DNA of 7,684 nucleotides from Methylocapsa sp. (GCA_003162995.1 PLUZ01000286.1:1-7684), one strand, 5' to 3'. Counted from the first letter of the stretch, positions 1 to 7,212 are shown. Numbers and translations: made by a program. The notes: a model not told the origin generated them from the letters alone.

Positions 1-43
1 CAGCTCAGCCAGCATAAAGGCAGATACCCCTTCAAAATGAATT

Positions 44-47
44 GGAG
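44..47 (+). promoter_or_regulatory. Shine-Dalgarno site of the UPF0182 gene
   Basis: GGAG lies 7 bases before the ATG at 55. This favours that start over the ATG at 37, whose nearest purine-rich run (AAAGG, ending at 20) is too far away. Confidence 0.6.
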
Positions 48-54
48 TGGAACA

Positions 55-2994
55 ATGACAGAGAACCCAACAGTCGTCGAGCAACGAAGGTGGTTAGGTA
101 GTGCTAGCGGAATGCATCCCACTTCTCGGAATCTGCAGAGATCAATTATTGCTGCTGCGGTCTTACTCATCGTTGTCCTGGTAGCTATCGCTAGTTATCT
201 AGAGAAATGGCTGTGGATGCGGCAGCTCAACTACACCGGAGTCTTCTGGACGCTTCTTTCTGTTAAGTGTGCGATGTTTTGCGCCGCCTTTGTCTTCGCC
301 TTTCTGTACCTGTGGATCAACCTCCATCTGGTTGCCAGAAACAGCGCGGCTTTCCCCGGAGACGGTCGCGCATGGACGGCTGCATTTCGGTCCAGAGCCG
401 ATGCGGACGCGCAGACCGATGTCGATTATTCTCCCCGGCTTTTGAAGCTCGCCTTTGTCGGGGTCAGTGCCGGCGTCGCCTTTTTCATTGCGGCTGCCTT
501 CTACACCGAATGGGATACGTACCTCCGCTTTCGTTACGGCGGATCCTTCGGAGTGTCCGATCCGCTCTTCGGGGTCGATGTCGGGTTTTATGTCTTTCAT
601 CTGCCCTTCTATGTGCTGTTGCAAAACAGCCTGACGTTGCTGACGGCGTTGACGCTCGTGGCCGTCCTTTTCGCCTACGTGTTCTTTGGATTACTGCGGG
701 TAACCCGGAGTGGAAAGTTCGCGGCAGGTGCCAACGCCACTTCACATCTGTCCGTGCTTCTTTTTATTCTGGTTGCCAGTTGGGGCTGGAGGTTTTACCT
801 CGGTCACTATCAACTTCTCTACTCCACGTTGGGCGTCGTCTATGGAGCTGGATATGCAGCGGATCATGTAACCAGACTTGCCCTCTGGTTCATGGTCGGC
901 GTCTCGGCGGTGGCGTGTGCGCTGCTCGCACTCAATGTCTTCCGCCCCAGCTTCAAAGCGCTGGCCGTCGGAGCGGGCGCGTATGTGGCCGTGTGGTTCA
1001 TAGGGTTATCTTTGCTTCCATATTTCTTCGAGCAATTCGTCGTGCGGCCGAGTGAATTGGCGCTCGAAACTCCCTATTTGCGGAATTCCATTAATTTTAC
1101 ACGGAAGGCCTATCAACTCGACGCAATCCAGGAGACGTCCTACCCAGCTATGGCAGATCTGACGCGTGAGGTGATCGGGCGGAATCAAGATACGATCCAA
1201 AACATTCGCCTTTGGGATTCGCGGCCGCTCCTGCAAACCTATCAACAAACTCAGGCGATACGCCTCTATTACCAATTTAATCACGTCGCTACGGACCGTT
1301 ATCACTTGGCGGACGGCTATCATCAGGTGATGCTTTCCGCCCGGGAACTTTCGCCGGAGCTTCCAGTGAAAGCGCAAACCTGGGTCAACCAGTATCTACA
1401 ATTCACGCACGGCTATGGCGCGGTCATGAACTTCGTCTCGAAGACCGTCGGTGGCGGATTCCCGGAATACCTTCTGGAGAACGTCCCCGCCGACTCCGCC
1501 TTCGGCCTGACGATTGCCCAGCCCTCTGTTTATTATGGACAATCGATGCCGGGGTATCGAATCGTCGCGACAGGCATTAAAGAGTTCGACTATCCGAAGG
1601 GCAATGACAATGTCTATACCAGCTATGCTGGAAAAGGGGGAATCCCGCTGGACAGTGTCTGGAAGAAGCTATTGTTTGCTTGGAATAAGGCGGACATCAA
1701 CATTTTATTGACTTCCTATCTTAAGCCTGAAAGCCGGATTCAGATCCACAGAGACGTTCGCGAGCGGGTAATGCAAGTCGCTCCCTTCTTGCGCCTCGAC
1801 AGCGACCCTTATCCCGTCTTGAGCGAGGGTAAGTTGTACTGGATCCAGGATGCCTACACGACCTCGAATTACTTTCCATACGCAACCCCACAGTGGACGA
1901 CGCAGTATGCGACCGCATCGCAGCCGGCTTCGGATATCGGACGACCCGCTGGACAATTCCCCGACACCGAACAGGTGGGGGCTGGCTCCACGGCAATATT
2001 CGAGGGGTTGAACTACATCCGCAACTCCGTGAAAGTCGTCGTGGACATGTACGACGGAACCGTTCGCTTTTTCGTCATGGATCCAAAGGATCCCGTGCTG
2101 GCCGCCTATCGGTTGGCATTTCCCGGCGTATTCGAGGACCTCGGTCAAATATCCGAGGATTTAAAGGCGCACCTGCGCTATCCGGAGGATCTCTTTACCG
2201 TCCAAGCCGACCAATACAGAACTTTCCACATGACGGATCCCCAGGTCTTCTACAATCGGGAGGATCTGTGGGCGGCGCCGATTGAGACCTACGCAGGCGA
2301 GACACAGGCCATGAAGCCCTATTATATCCTCATGAAGCTTCCTGGCAGCGATCTGCTTGAATACCTGCTCATGACTCCTTTCACGCCCCATAACCGGGAC
2401 AACATGATCTCGTGGATGGCCGCCCGGTCCGATTTTCCCAATTATGGAAGAACGCTTTTTTACGAGCTCCCGAAAGAAAAGCTGATCTACGGGCCAAACC
2501 AGATCGAGGCAATGATTAATCAGAACACGACCATTTCGCAACAGCTGACCCTGTGGAACCAAAACGGGTCGCGTGTTATTCGCGGGAAGCAGATCGTGAC
2601 ACCGATCGAGAACGCGTTCCTGTACGTGGTACCATTGTACCTCACCGCCGAGGGTACGAACTTTCCACAGCTCAAACGCGTCATTGCGATTACAGGCGAC
2701 AAGGTTGTGATGGAGCCCACGCTCGATGAGGCGCTTAACGCTCTCTTTGGTACGCAGCAACCTCAAACAGTCGCTACGGAAGGGCGTGCGGTGCAATCAC
2801 CTAGCGAGAAGACAGAGTTGACCAACCCCCGATCAACCAGCGAGGCTGCGGACGTGCCTCCCCTCCAGTCCGCCCCTGGCCCGGCGAGAATGCAATTTCA
2901 GAACGCTCAGAAGGCGATGCAGCAGGGGAATTGGAAAAAATTCGGAACAGCAATGGAGGCGCTAAAGCGCCTGTTGGCCAACCCGACAATGTAG
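55..2994 (+). CDS. UPF0182 (COG1615) family integral membrane protein, complete
   Basis: This is a full-length UPF0182/COG1615 membrane protein of 979 residues, within the family's usual size of about 900-1000. Its biochemical role is unknown. The N-terminal third carries about seven hydrophobic segments, near residues 31-50, 63-93, 130-150, 177-214, 232-248, 275-294 and 302-322. A large, mostly soluble domain follows. Family signatures are visible: WGWRFYLGHYQLLYS (about 243-257), VRPSELALETPYLRN (330-344) followed by INFTRKAY, RNSVKVVVDMYDGTVRFFV in the second half, TPFTPHNRDNMISWMAA, and YGPNQIEAMINQ with SQQLTLWNQNGSRVIRG near the end. The tail has a family-typical GNWKKFGTAMEALKRLL helix after a low-complexity Pro/Ser linker. 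I chose the ATG at 55 because GGAG at 44-47 sits 7 bases upstream. The in-frame ATG at 37 has no such site and would add six residues. The gene is separated from manA by 255 bp, so a shared transcript is uncertain. Confidence 0.93.
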   Translation: MTENPTVVEQRRWLGSASGMHPTSRNLQRSIIAAAVLLIVVLVAIASYLEKWLWMRQLNYTGVFWTLLSVKCAMFCAAFVFAFLYLWINLHLVARNSAAFPGDGRAWTAAFRSRADADAQTDVDYSPRLLKLAFVGVSAGVAFFIAAAFYTEWDTYLRFRYGGSFGVSDPLFGVDVGFYVFHLPFYVLLQNSLTLLTALTLVAVLFAYVFFGLLRVTRSGKFAAGANATSHLSVLLFILVASWGWRFYLGHYQLLYSTLGVVYGAGYAADHVTRLALWFMVGVSAVACALLALNVFRPSFKALAVGAGAYVAVWFIGLSLLPYFFEQFVVRPSELALETPYLRNSINFTRKAYQLDAIQETSYPAMADLTREVIGRNQDTIQNIRLWDSRPLLQTYQQTQAIRLYYQFNHVATDRYHLADGYHQVMLSARELSPELPVKAQTWVNQYLQFTHGYGAVMNFVSKTVGGGFPEYLLENVPADSAFGLTIAQPSVYYGQSMPGYRIVATGIKEFDYPKGNDNVYTSYAGKGGIPLDSVWKKLLFAWNKADINILLTSYLKPESRIQIHRDVRERVMQVAPFLRLDSDPYPVLSEGKLYWIQDAYTTSNYFPYATPQWTTQYATASQPASDIGRPAGQFPDTEQVGAGSTAIFEGLNYIRNSVKVVVDMYDGTVRFFVMDPKDPVLAAYRLAFPGVFEDLGQISEDLKAHLRYPEDLFTVQADQYRTFHMTDPQVFYNREDLWAAPIETYAGETQAMKPYYILMKLPGSDLLEYLLMTPFTPHNRDNMISWMAARSDFPNYGRTLFYELPKEKLIYGPNQIEAMINQNTTISQQLTLWNQNGSRVIRGKQIVTPIENAFLYVVPLYLTAEGTNFPQLKRVIAITGDKVVMEPTLDEALNALFGTQQPQTVATEGRAVQSPSEKTELTNPRSTSEAADVPPLQSAPGPARMQFQNAQKAMQQGNWKKFGTAMEALKRLLANPTM

Positions 2995-3249
2995 CACGCG
3001 GGCATGATCAAAGACTATGCGATGGGGAGCTCATCAGGATTTTCAAAACCAGTAATTGGATCGATTGCTTGCGGCGTGCCCCCGGCTCTCGGGACTTGTG
3101 TCAGAGGTCTTTTGTTTGGCCCCATTGGGCGAGGTGTTTTGATAAGCTTACCAAAACAATTGAAGGCAGATACCTATGTGCCATGTAGAAAATATCTTCG
3201 CAATTCGTCTGGTGCGGTCCGCCGGTGAGGTTCGCACGACGAAATTGCG
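2995..3249. other. Intergenic gap, UPF0182 gene to manA
   Basis: These 255 bases hold no gene I can support. Two short GC-rich hairpins are possible: CCCG/CGGG at 3081-3093, and GCCC-CATT-GGGC at 3119-3130 with a TTTT six bases after it. Neither is a convincing rho-independent terminator. A stop codon in the manA frame lies at 3226-3228, so manA cannot start further upstream. A promoter for the mannose operon should lie here, but I see no pair of good -35/-10 boxes. TTGAAG at 3160-3165 has only a weak partner about 18 bases later. Confidence 0.5.
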
Positions 3250-4257
3250 ATGAGCGACAGTCCGCTTTACCCTCTGTCATTCACGCCGATTTATCAATAT
3301 CGGCTTTGGGGTGGTAGGCGCTTGGCCGAGTGGCTCACGACTGCATTGCCAAGCGAGGGGCCTATAGGTGAGGCATGGATACTAAGCGATCGCGACGACT
3401 ATCCTAGCCGCTATCCTAGCCGCGTGACTGCGGGACCACTCAAAGGATGCACCATCGCTCAATTGATCGACCGGTCACCAAAGCCATTTCTCGGAAAATT
3501 AGCGCAGCGGTTCCACCGGTTTCCATTGCTTCTAAAATTTCTAGACGTTCACGAGATGCTCTCGGTGCAAGTCCACCCACCGGACAGCAGGGTAGATCTC
3601 ATTCCGAAAGGCGAGACCGGAAAAACGGAGGCGTGGGTGATCCTTGAAGCAGAGCCGGGAAGCCGCGTATACGCCGGCCTAAAGCCTGGCGTAACTGCCG
3701 AGGATTTGCAGGCAATCTCTAAGCTCACAGTAAACAGATGTTTAGCCAGCTTCTCTCCCCAGCGCGGCCAGGGCGTTCTTATCGAGGCAGGCGTTGTTCA
3801 CACGCTGGGCGATGGGGTTGTGGTGTTCGAGGTCCAGGAAAACAGCGATGTAACATTTCGGCTCTATGATTGGGATCACATCGATTCGAAAACTGGCCAG
3901 CAGCGACCGTTACAAATTGAGGAAGCGCTGGCTTGCGTCGACTTGACACTTTGCCCGGTCGCCGTGGACCCACTCCAAAATGAAACCATGCCCCCTGTTA
4001 CAAACGAGTTACTCTTTAACGACCCGCACTTTCGGCTTTGGCGTCTTCAAGGCGCAGCGCCATTCGTTGTCGGCGCCCCGGATGAGCCGCGGGTTTTGGT
4101 GTGCGTCGAGGGCACTGGAAATGTCGAATTCGATGGTGCTGACTTCATTTTAGAAAAAGGTGTGGTCGTACTTCTGCCGGCAGTCTTAGGACGCTGTCGT
4201 TTCCGCCCCGATACTTCCGTCACGCTATTTGAAATCGCCGGGCCGGAGTGCGCATGA
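3250..4257 (+). CDS. manA: Class I mannose-6-phosphate isomerase
   Basis: Cytosolic zinc-dependent type I phosphomannose isomerase, interconverting mannose 6-phosphate and fructose 6-phosphate. The protein has 335 residues, matching the short bacterial form. The cupin metal site is complete: Q107 and H109 in SVQVHPPD, E127 in GKTEAW, and H184 in GVVHTLGDG. The family Arg motif is present as VTFRLYDWD (R204). The N-terminal family pattern FTPIYQYRLWGG is also seen. The start is fixed from above by an in-frame stop at 3226-3228. No good ribosome site is close to the ATG; the nearest is GAGG at 3227-3230, 19 bases away. The stop overlaps the next gene as ATGA at 4254-4257, so manA heads a translationally coupled trio with a PMM2-like enzyme and a GH130 enzyme. 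That context suggests a catabolic entry for mannose phosphates, although ManA can also feed GDP-mannose synthesis. An exact 12-bp tandem duplication adds four residues at 51-58. Confidence 0.95.
   Translation: MSDSPLYPLSFTPIYQYRLWGGRRLAEWLTTALPSEGPIGEAWILSDRDDYPSRYPSRVTAGPLKGCTIAQLIDRSPKPFLGKLAQRFHRFPLLLKFLDVHEMLSVQVHPPDSRVDLIPKGETGKTEAWVILEAEPGSRVYAGLKPGVTAEDLQAISKLTVNRCLASFSPQRGQGVLIEAGVVHTLGDGVVVFEVQENSDVTFRLYDWDHIDSKTGQQRPLQIEEALACVDLTLCPVAVDPLQNETMPPVTNELLFNDPHFRLWRLQGAAPFVVGAPDEPRVLVCVEGTGNVEFDGADFILEKGVVVLLPAVLGRCRFRPDTSVTLFEIAGPECA
3400..3423 (+). repeat. Exact 12-bp in-frame tandem duplication inside manA
   Basis: TATCCTAGCCGC occurs twice with no gap (3400-3411 and 3412-3423). It is in frame and encodes YPSRYPSR at ManA residues 51-58. 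Related isomerases, as I recall them, have only one such short stretch between the SDRD-type motif and the following GPL segment. The second copy therefore looks like a recent slippage insertion in a surface loop ahead of the metal site. Confidence 0.85.
4245..4257 (+). promoter_or_regulatory. Ribosome site and ATGA overlap coupling manA to the PMM2-like gene
   Basis: GGAG at 4245-4248 lies 5 bases before the ATG at 4254. The ATGA at 4254-4257 joins this start to the manA stop. This fixes the downstream start at 4254 rather than the in-frame GTG at 4248, which would fall inside the ribosome site. Confidence 0.75.
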
Positions 4258-5015
4258 AAAGCCTAATCATTTTTGATCTCGACGGCACCCTTGCTGAAAG
4301 CAAATCGTCTCTCGACACGGAAATGGCTACGCTTCTCGGCCGATTGCTCGGGCTCGTCCAGGTCGCTGTGATCTCTGGGGGTGCTTGGGCGCAATATGAA
4401 AAACAGGTACTCGCTTTTCTACCCCACGATTGGCGTCTGAGGAATCTCTCTCTTCTACCTACGTGCGGGACTACATTCTATCGCTTCGACGAAGCATGGC
4501 AAGAGCTCTATGCGGAGAATTTCACTGTCGAAGAGAAGCAGAAAATCATTATCGCACTTAACGAAGCGCTCAAGCTATCCAGTTTTAAAGCGGAAGAGCA
4601 TTGGGGACAATTGATCGAAGATCGTGGAAGCCAGATCACGTTTTCCGCACTGGGTCAGGAAGCGCCAATTGATCAAAAGAAGAAATGGGACCCGGACTTT
4701 AGGAAGCGAAAAAAAATCGAGGAGAGCCTCAAGACTTTGATCCCCGCATTTTCCATAAAATTAGGCGGCTCGACGTCCATCGACGTCACTAAGCCTGGCG
4801 TTGACAAGGCCTATGGCATCAAAAAGCTACATGAAACACTTGGCGTCGCTATTCAAGACATGATTTTCGTCGGCGACGCTATCTTTCCAGGTGGAAATGA
4901 CTATCCGGCAAAGCAAGCAGGTGTGGTGTCAATTGAAGTGCGGGATCCACACGAAACCAAACGGGTCATCGAAGCCATTGTCGCGTGTCTGCAAAGTGGG
5001 GACAACCCGTGTTAG
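4254..5015 (+). CDS. HAD-IIB hydrolase, PMM2-like (probable phosphomannomutase)
   Basis: HAD-superfamily enzyme of the IIB cap class, 253 residues and soluble. It resembles eukaryotic PMM2-type phosphomannomutases, which interconvert mannose 1-phosphate and mannose 6-phosphate. HAD motif I is FDLDGTLAES (nucleophile D8, acid/base D10), motif II is VISGG (S41), and the motif III lysine is probably K180 or K185 in SIDVTKPGVDKAYG. Motif IV is FVGDAIFPGGNDYPA (D208, N215, D216), which closely parallels the FFGDKTMPGGND segment of PMM2. The cap carries EDRGSQITFSALGQEAP (122-138), aligned by eye with the PMM2 substrate-binding segment. One PMM2 arginine appears kept (R124) and another is replaced by Q135. 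It lies between a mannose-6-phosphate isomerase and a GH130 enzyme, overlapping both, which strongly suggests work on mannose phosphates. A phosphatase acting on mannose 6-phosphate or a related ester cannot be excluded. The gene looks A-richer and more lysine-rich than its neighbours by eye; I did not compute this. Confidence 0.85.
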   Translation: MKSLIIFDLDGTLAESKSSLDTEMATLLGRLLGLVQVAVISGGAWAQYEKQVLAFLPHDWRLRNLSLLPTCGTTFYRFDEAWQELYAENFTVEEKQKIIIALNEALKLSSFKAEEHWGQLIEDRGSQITFSALGQEAPIDQKKKWDPDFRKRKKIEESLKTLIPAFSIKLGGSTSIDVTKPGVDKAYGIKKLHETLGVAIQDMIFVGDAIFPGGNDYPAKQAGVVSIEVRDPHETKRVIEAIVACLQSGDNPC

Positions 5016-6100
5016 ACTTTAAGCTGAAGCGGATCGGCGTGATTATGGAGCCAAGGGTGGGCGACCCAAATGAAACGGAGGGCGTCCTAAATCCGGCGGC
5101 GATGCGGGGTCGGGATGGACAACTCTATCTTTTTCCGCGTCTTGTGGCTCGGGGCAACTATTCTCGCATCGGAATCGCTCGAGTATTGTTCGACCGTGCT
5201 GGAGATCCAATAAACGTCGAGCGCATGGGCATCGCTTTGGAGCCCGAGGCCGACTACGAGCTCTCATCCAGCGGCGGGGGATGCGAGGACCCCCGCATCG
5301 CTTACGTTGGTCCGCTGCGGCACTATGTGATGACCTACACGGCACTTTCGCACCGTGGCCCTCGAATCGCCATTGCCATTTCCGACGATTTGTTTCACTG
5401 GCGTCAAAAAGGGCTTGCCGTCTTTCATCCCTATAAGGGCATCACTTTTGATGATGTGGACGATAAGGACGCCAGCGTGTTTTCTGCTCTGATTCCTGAC
5501 CCTTTCGGCCAGCCTGCGATGGGGATCGCGCATCGGCCGTTGTTCCCAGGAACCCGTCCAGAGGAAAAAGTGAACCAGTCCGCCTTCCAGGCCATTGATA
5601 TTGATAGAGAAAGCATTTGGATTTCATATTGCCACTTGAGTACTAAAGGAGAGAGTGACCGTCTCTGGGAATTTATTCACCATCACCGATTGGCAAGCCC
5701 GGTCATGGAGTGGGAGCGCCTCAAAATTGGCGGAGGCACGCCGCCCATCATGTGTCGTCATGGATGGCTGATGCTGTACCACGGCGTTCAGGACATTCTT
5801 CAGGCGAGTCCAATCAAGCACACGCTGTGCTATTCCGCCGGCGCGATGGTGCTGTGTGAGGAGCATCCGAACAGGATTATTTATCGCTCTCCAAATCCGG
5901 TACTAAGTCCCGAAGGCCCGCTGGAGTGTCGCGGAACGGTCGCTAATGTGGTGTTTCCTACTGGAATCGATCGTCGTGACGATCTTGGCAATTCTGATCG
6001 ATTTGATGTCTATTACGGCATGGCGGACGATCGGATTGGCGTGGCGCGTTTGGACGTTCCTGCAACGCTTCCGCGTTACGCGGCCGCCGATCATTCGTAA
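5009..6100 (+). CDS. GH130 family enzyme, probable beta-mannoside phosphorylase
   Basis: Five-bladed beta-propeller glycosidase-type protein of family GH130, 363 residues, with no signal peptide, so it should act in the cytoplasm. GH130 members mostly phosphorolyse beta-mannosides to alpha-mannose 1-phosphate; some are hydrolases. Visible family motifs are VLNPAA (26-31), FPRL then YSRIGIAR (42-58), GGGCEDPRI (89-97, with D94 the likely general acid), MTYTALSHRGPRIAIA (108-123), GIAHRP (172-177), KIGGGTPPI (239-247), GWLMLYHGV (252-260), VVFPTGI (314-320) and YYGMAD (335-340). R176, K239 and H258 fit the positions I recall as phosphate contacts in GH130 phosphorylases, which favours phosphorolysis. 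I chose the GTG at 5009 because GGGGA at 4998-5002 lies 6 bases upstream and the start overlaps the upstream TAG as GTGTTAG. An in-frame GTG at 4985 (eight residues longer) and an ATG at 5045 are alternatives. The exact substrate is not visible. Confidence 0.88.
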   Translation: MLDFKLKRIGVIMEPRVGDPNETEGVLNPAAMRGRDGQLYLFPRLVARGNYSRIGIARVLFDRAGDPINVERMGIALEPEADYELSSSGGGCEDPRIAYVGPLRHYVMTYTALSHRGPRIAIAISDDLFHWRQKGLAVFHPYKGITFDDVDDKDASVFSALIPDPFGQPAMGIAHRPLFPGTRPEEKVNQSAFQAIDIDRESIWISYCHLSTKGESDRLWEFIHHHRLASPVMEWERLKIGGGTPPIMCRHGWLMLYHGVQDILQASPIKHTLCYSAGAMVLCEEHPNRIIYRSPNPVLSPEGPLECRGTVANVVFPTGIDRRDDLGNSDRFDVYYGMADDRIGVARLDVPATLPRYAAADHS

Positions 6101-6170
6101 TGAGCTGCGGAAAGGCTCTGGCACATTACCAGATCAAACACCTATCAGATCTTTTGGCACGTCCGGCTCA

Positions 6171-6185
6171 CGCCGCGCAGCGGCG
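6171..6185 (+). terminator. Possible 3' hairpin after the mannose operon
   Basis: CGCCGC-GCA-GCGGCG forms a perfect 6-bp GC stem with a 3-base loop, 71 bases after the GH130 stop. No T-run follows, so it is not a classical rho-independent terminator. It could protect the 3' end of the transcript or be chance in GC-rich DNA. Confidence 0.3.
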
Positions 6186-6453
6186 ACGTCACGCTATGTC
6201 TTCAGTGCTGATGCACGGAAGCGGTACGCTTTCGCTAGGGTGAGATGGGCTTCGAGGTTAAACGTGTTGTGGACTGTGCATAGTTAAGGAGCCGAGCCTG
6301 GAGGTAATTTCCTGTAGCAACGTTTTGATGAAGATTGGACACAGTCTCGATGGGGTGTGTGGAGTGTCTTGTGGTCTCTGGCGACAGACGTCTTCGAGTC
6401 GTGACCGGGACTGTTGATGAATTCCTAGTCTTTGTTCGTTGAAATTTTGTAGT

Positions 6454-6458
6454 GAGGA
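6454..6458 (+). promoter_or_regulatory. Shine-Dalgarno site of tpiA
   Basis: GAGGA ends 4 bases before the ATG at 6463. The conserved N-terminus (AGNWKMN) begins five residues after that ATG, so this start fits the family. The in-frame TTG at 6439 would add eight residues with no homology to the family. Confidence 0.7.
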
Positions 6459-6462
6459 AAAT

Positions 6463-7212
6463 ATGCGGCCTTTAATCGCCGGAAATTGGAAGATGAACGG
6501 GCTGACACCGCAGCTTGCTGAGATCGAGGCTATTGCCACTTGTGTGGCAGAAACGCCACCATTTGCCGACATTCTGATCTGCCCACCCTCGACGCTGATC
6601 ACACGCGCGGTCCAGGTGGCTGCAGGCCGCATTGCGATCGGAGGGCAGGATTGCCGCAAGGAAATCGCCGGCGCGTTCACGGGAGGCATCAGCGCGGAAA
6701 TGCTGAGAGATGCAGGTGCTTCCACAGTCATTGTCGGACATTCGGAATGCCGTCAACATTATGGCGAGACCAATGCATTGGTGGCGGCAAAGGCGAAAGC
6801 CGCGATGCGTGCGGGGATTCTCGCGATCATCTGCATCGGCGAGACGAAATCGCAGCGGCAAGAGGGCAAGGCGTTGTCCGCGTGTGGCGATCAAATCTCA
6901 GGAAGCGTTCCCGAAGGTATCACCTCGTCCGCCAACGCAATAGGCTATGAGCCACTATGGGCGATCGGAACCGGCGAGTCGGCGACCCATGAGGAGATCG
7001 CGGAGGTGCACGCGCATATCCGCCAGTGTCTAGTGGCGCGTTTCGGCGCAGAAGGGAAAAAGGTTCGCATCCTCTATGGTGGATCTGTCGATCCGATAAA
7101 CGCACGCGAGATCCTGGCGCTGCCGGAGGTTGGCGGGGTGCTGGTTGGCGGCGAAAGCCTAAAGACTGCAGATTTCGAAGCAATAATCAAGGCAGTTTCG
7201 GCAAAGGCTTAA
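6463..7212 (+). CDS. tpiA: Triose-phosphate isomerase
   Basis: Cytosolic TIM-barrel enzyme interconverting dihydroxyacetone phosphate and glyceraldehyde 3-phosphate. The protein has 249 residues, the normal length. The catalytic set is intact: K10 in GNWKMN (7-12), H93 in VGHSECR, E163 in YEPLWAIGTG (162-171, including the mobile loop), and the phosphate-gripping LYGGSVDP (204-211) and VLVGGESL (226-233). The usual GHSERR signature reads GHSECR here, so Cys96 replaces the first arginine of the pair; a single CGC to TGC transition would explain it. The sequence GGQDCRKEIAGAFTGGISAEML (60-81) and the rest resemble alphaproteobacterial TIM proteins. The N-terminus is the classical type, unlike the GTSWKMNKT-type proteins I recall from erythritol operons, so triose phosphate is the more likely substrate. 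It precedes an RpiB-like gene in the same orientation by 159 bp, a pairing that suggests a shared role in pentose or tetrose phosphate metabolism. Confidence 0.95.
   Translation: MRPLIAGNWKMNGLTPQLAEIEAIATCVAETPPFADILICPPSTLITRAVQVAAGRIAIGGQDCRKEIAGAFTGGISAEMLRDAGASTVIVGHSECRQHYGETNALVAAKAKAAMRAGILAIICIGETKSQRQEGKALSACGDQISGSVPEGITSSANAIGYEPLWAIGTGESATHEEIAEVHAHIRQCLVARFGAEGKKVRILYGGSVDPINAREILALPEVGGVLVGGESLKTADFEAIIKAVSAKA

Larger units (their letters stand above)
6101..6462. other. 362-bp intergenic gap, GH130 gene to tpiA
   Basis: No gene is supported here. The only clear structure is a GC hairpin at 6171-6185. From about 6349 to 6381 the + strand is rich in G and T (GATGGGGTGTGTGGAGTG and following bases), without an exact repeat. 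I see no convincing sigma-70 promoter for tpiA: TTGATG at 6414-6419 has no matching -10 box at the usual spacing. The length suggests that tpiA has its own promoter or leader, but this is inference. A 47-codon reading frame starting on the GH130 stop was considered and not called. Confidence 0.5.

Noticed and set aside
1705..2796. Long open frames on the minus strand within the UPF0182 gene (for example 1705-2148 and 2161-2796).
   Set aside because: They lie opposite a well-conserved family protein and their translations match nothing recognisable; they are shadows of GC-rich coding DNA.
16..3174. A shared 12-mer AAGGCAGATACC near 17-28 and 3163-3174, each shortly upstream of a gene.
   Set aside because: The flanks do not match, and about one or two 12-base matches are expected by chance in a sequence of this length.
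3004..3228. A 74-codon reading frame in the gap before manA.
   Set aside because: It has no clear ribosome site, no recognisable family and an atypical composition; it most likely arises by chance between two genes.
6071..6083. Hairpin CCGCG-TTA-CGCGG near the end of the GH130 gene.
   Set aside because: It lies inside the coding region, is short and has no T-run, so it is a poor terminator candidate.
6100..6243. A 47-codon reading frame whose ATG overlaps the GH130 stop (TAATG).
   Set aside because: There is no ribosome site, the product (rich in His, Arg and Ala) is not recognisable, and it contains the GC hairpin at 6171-6185. The overlap alone is not enough.
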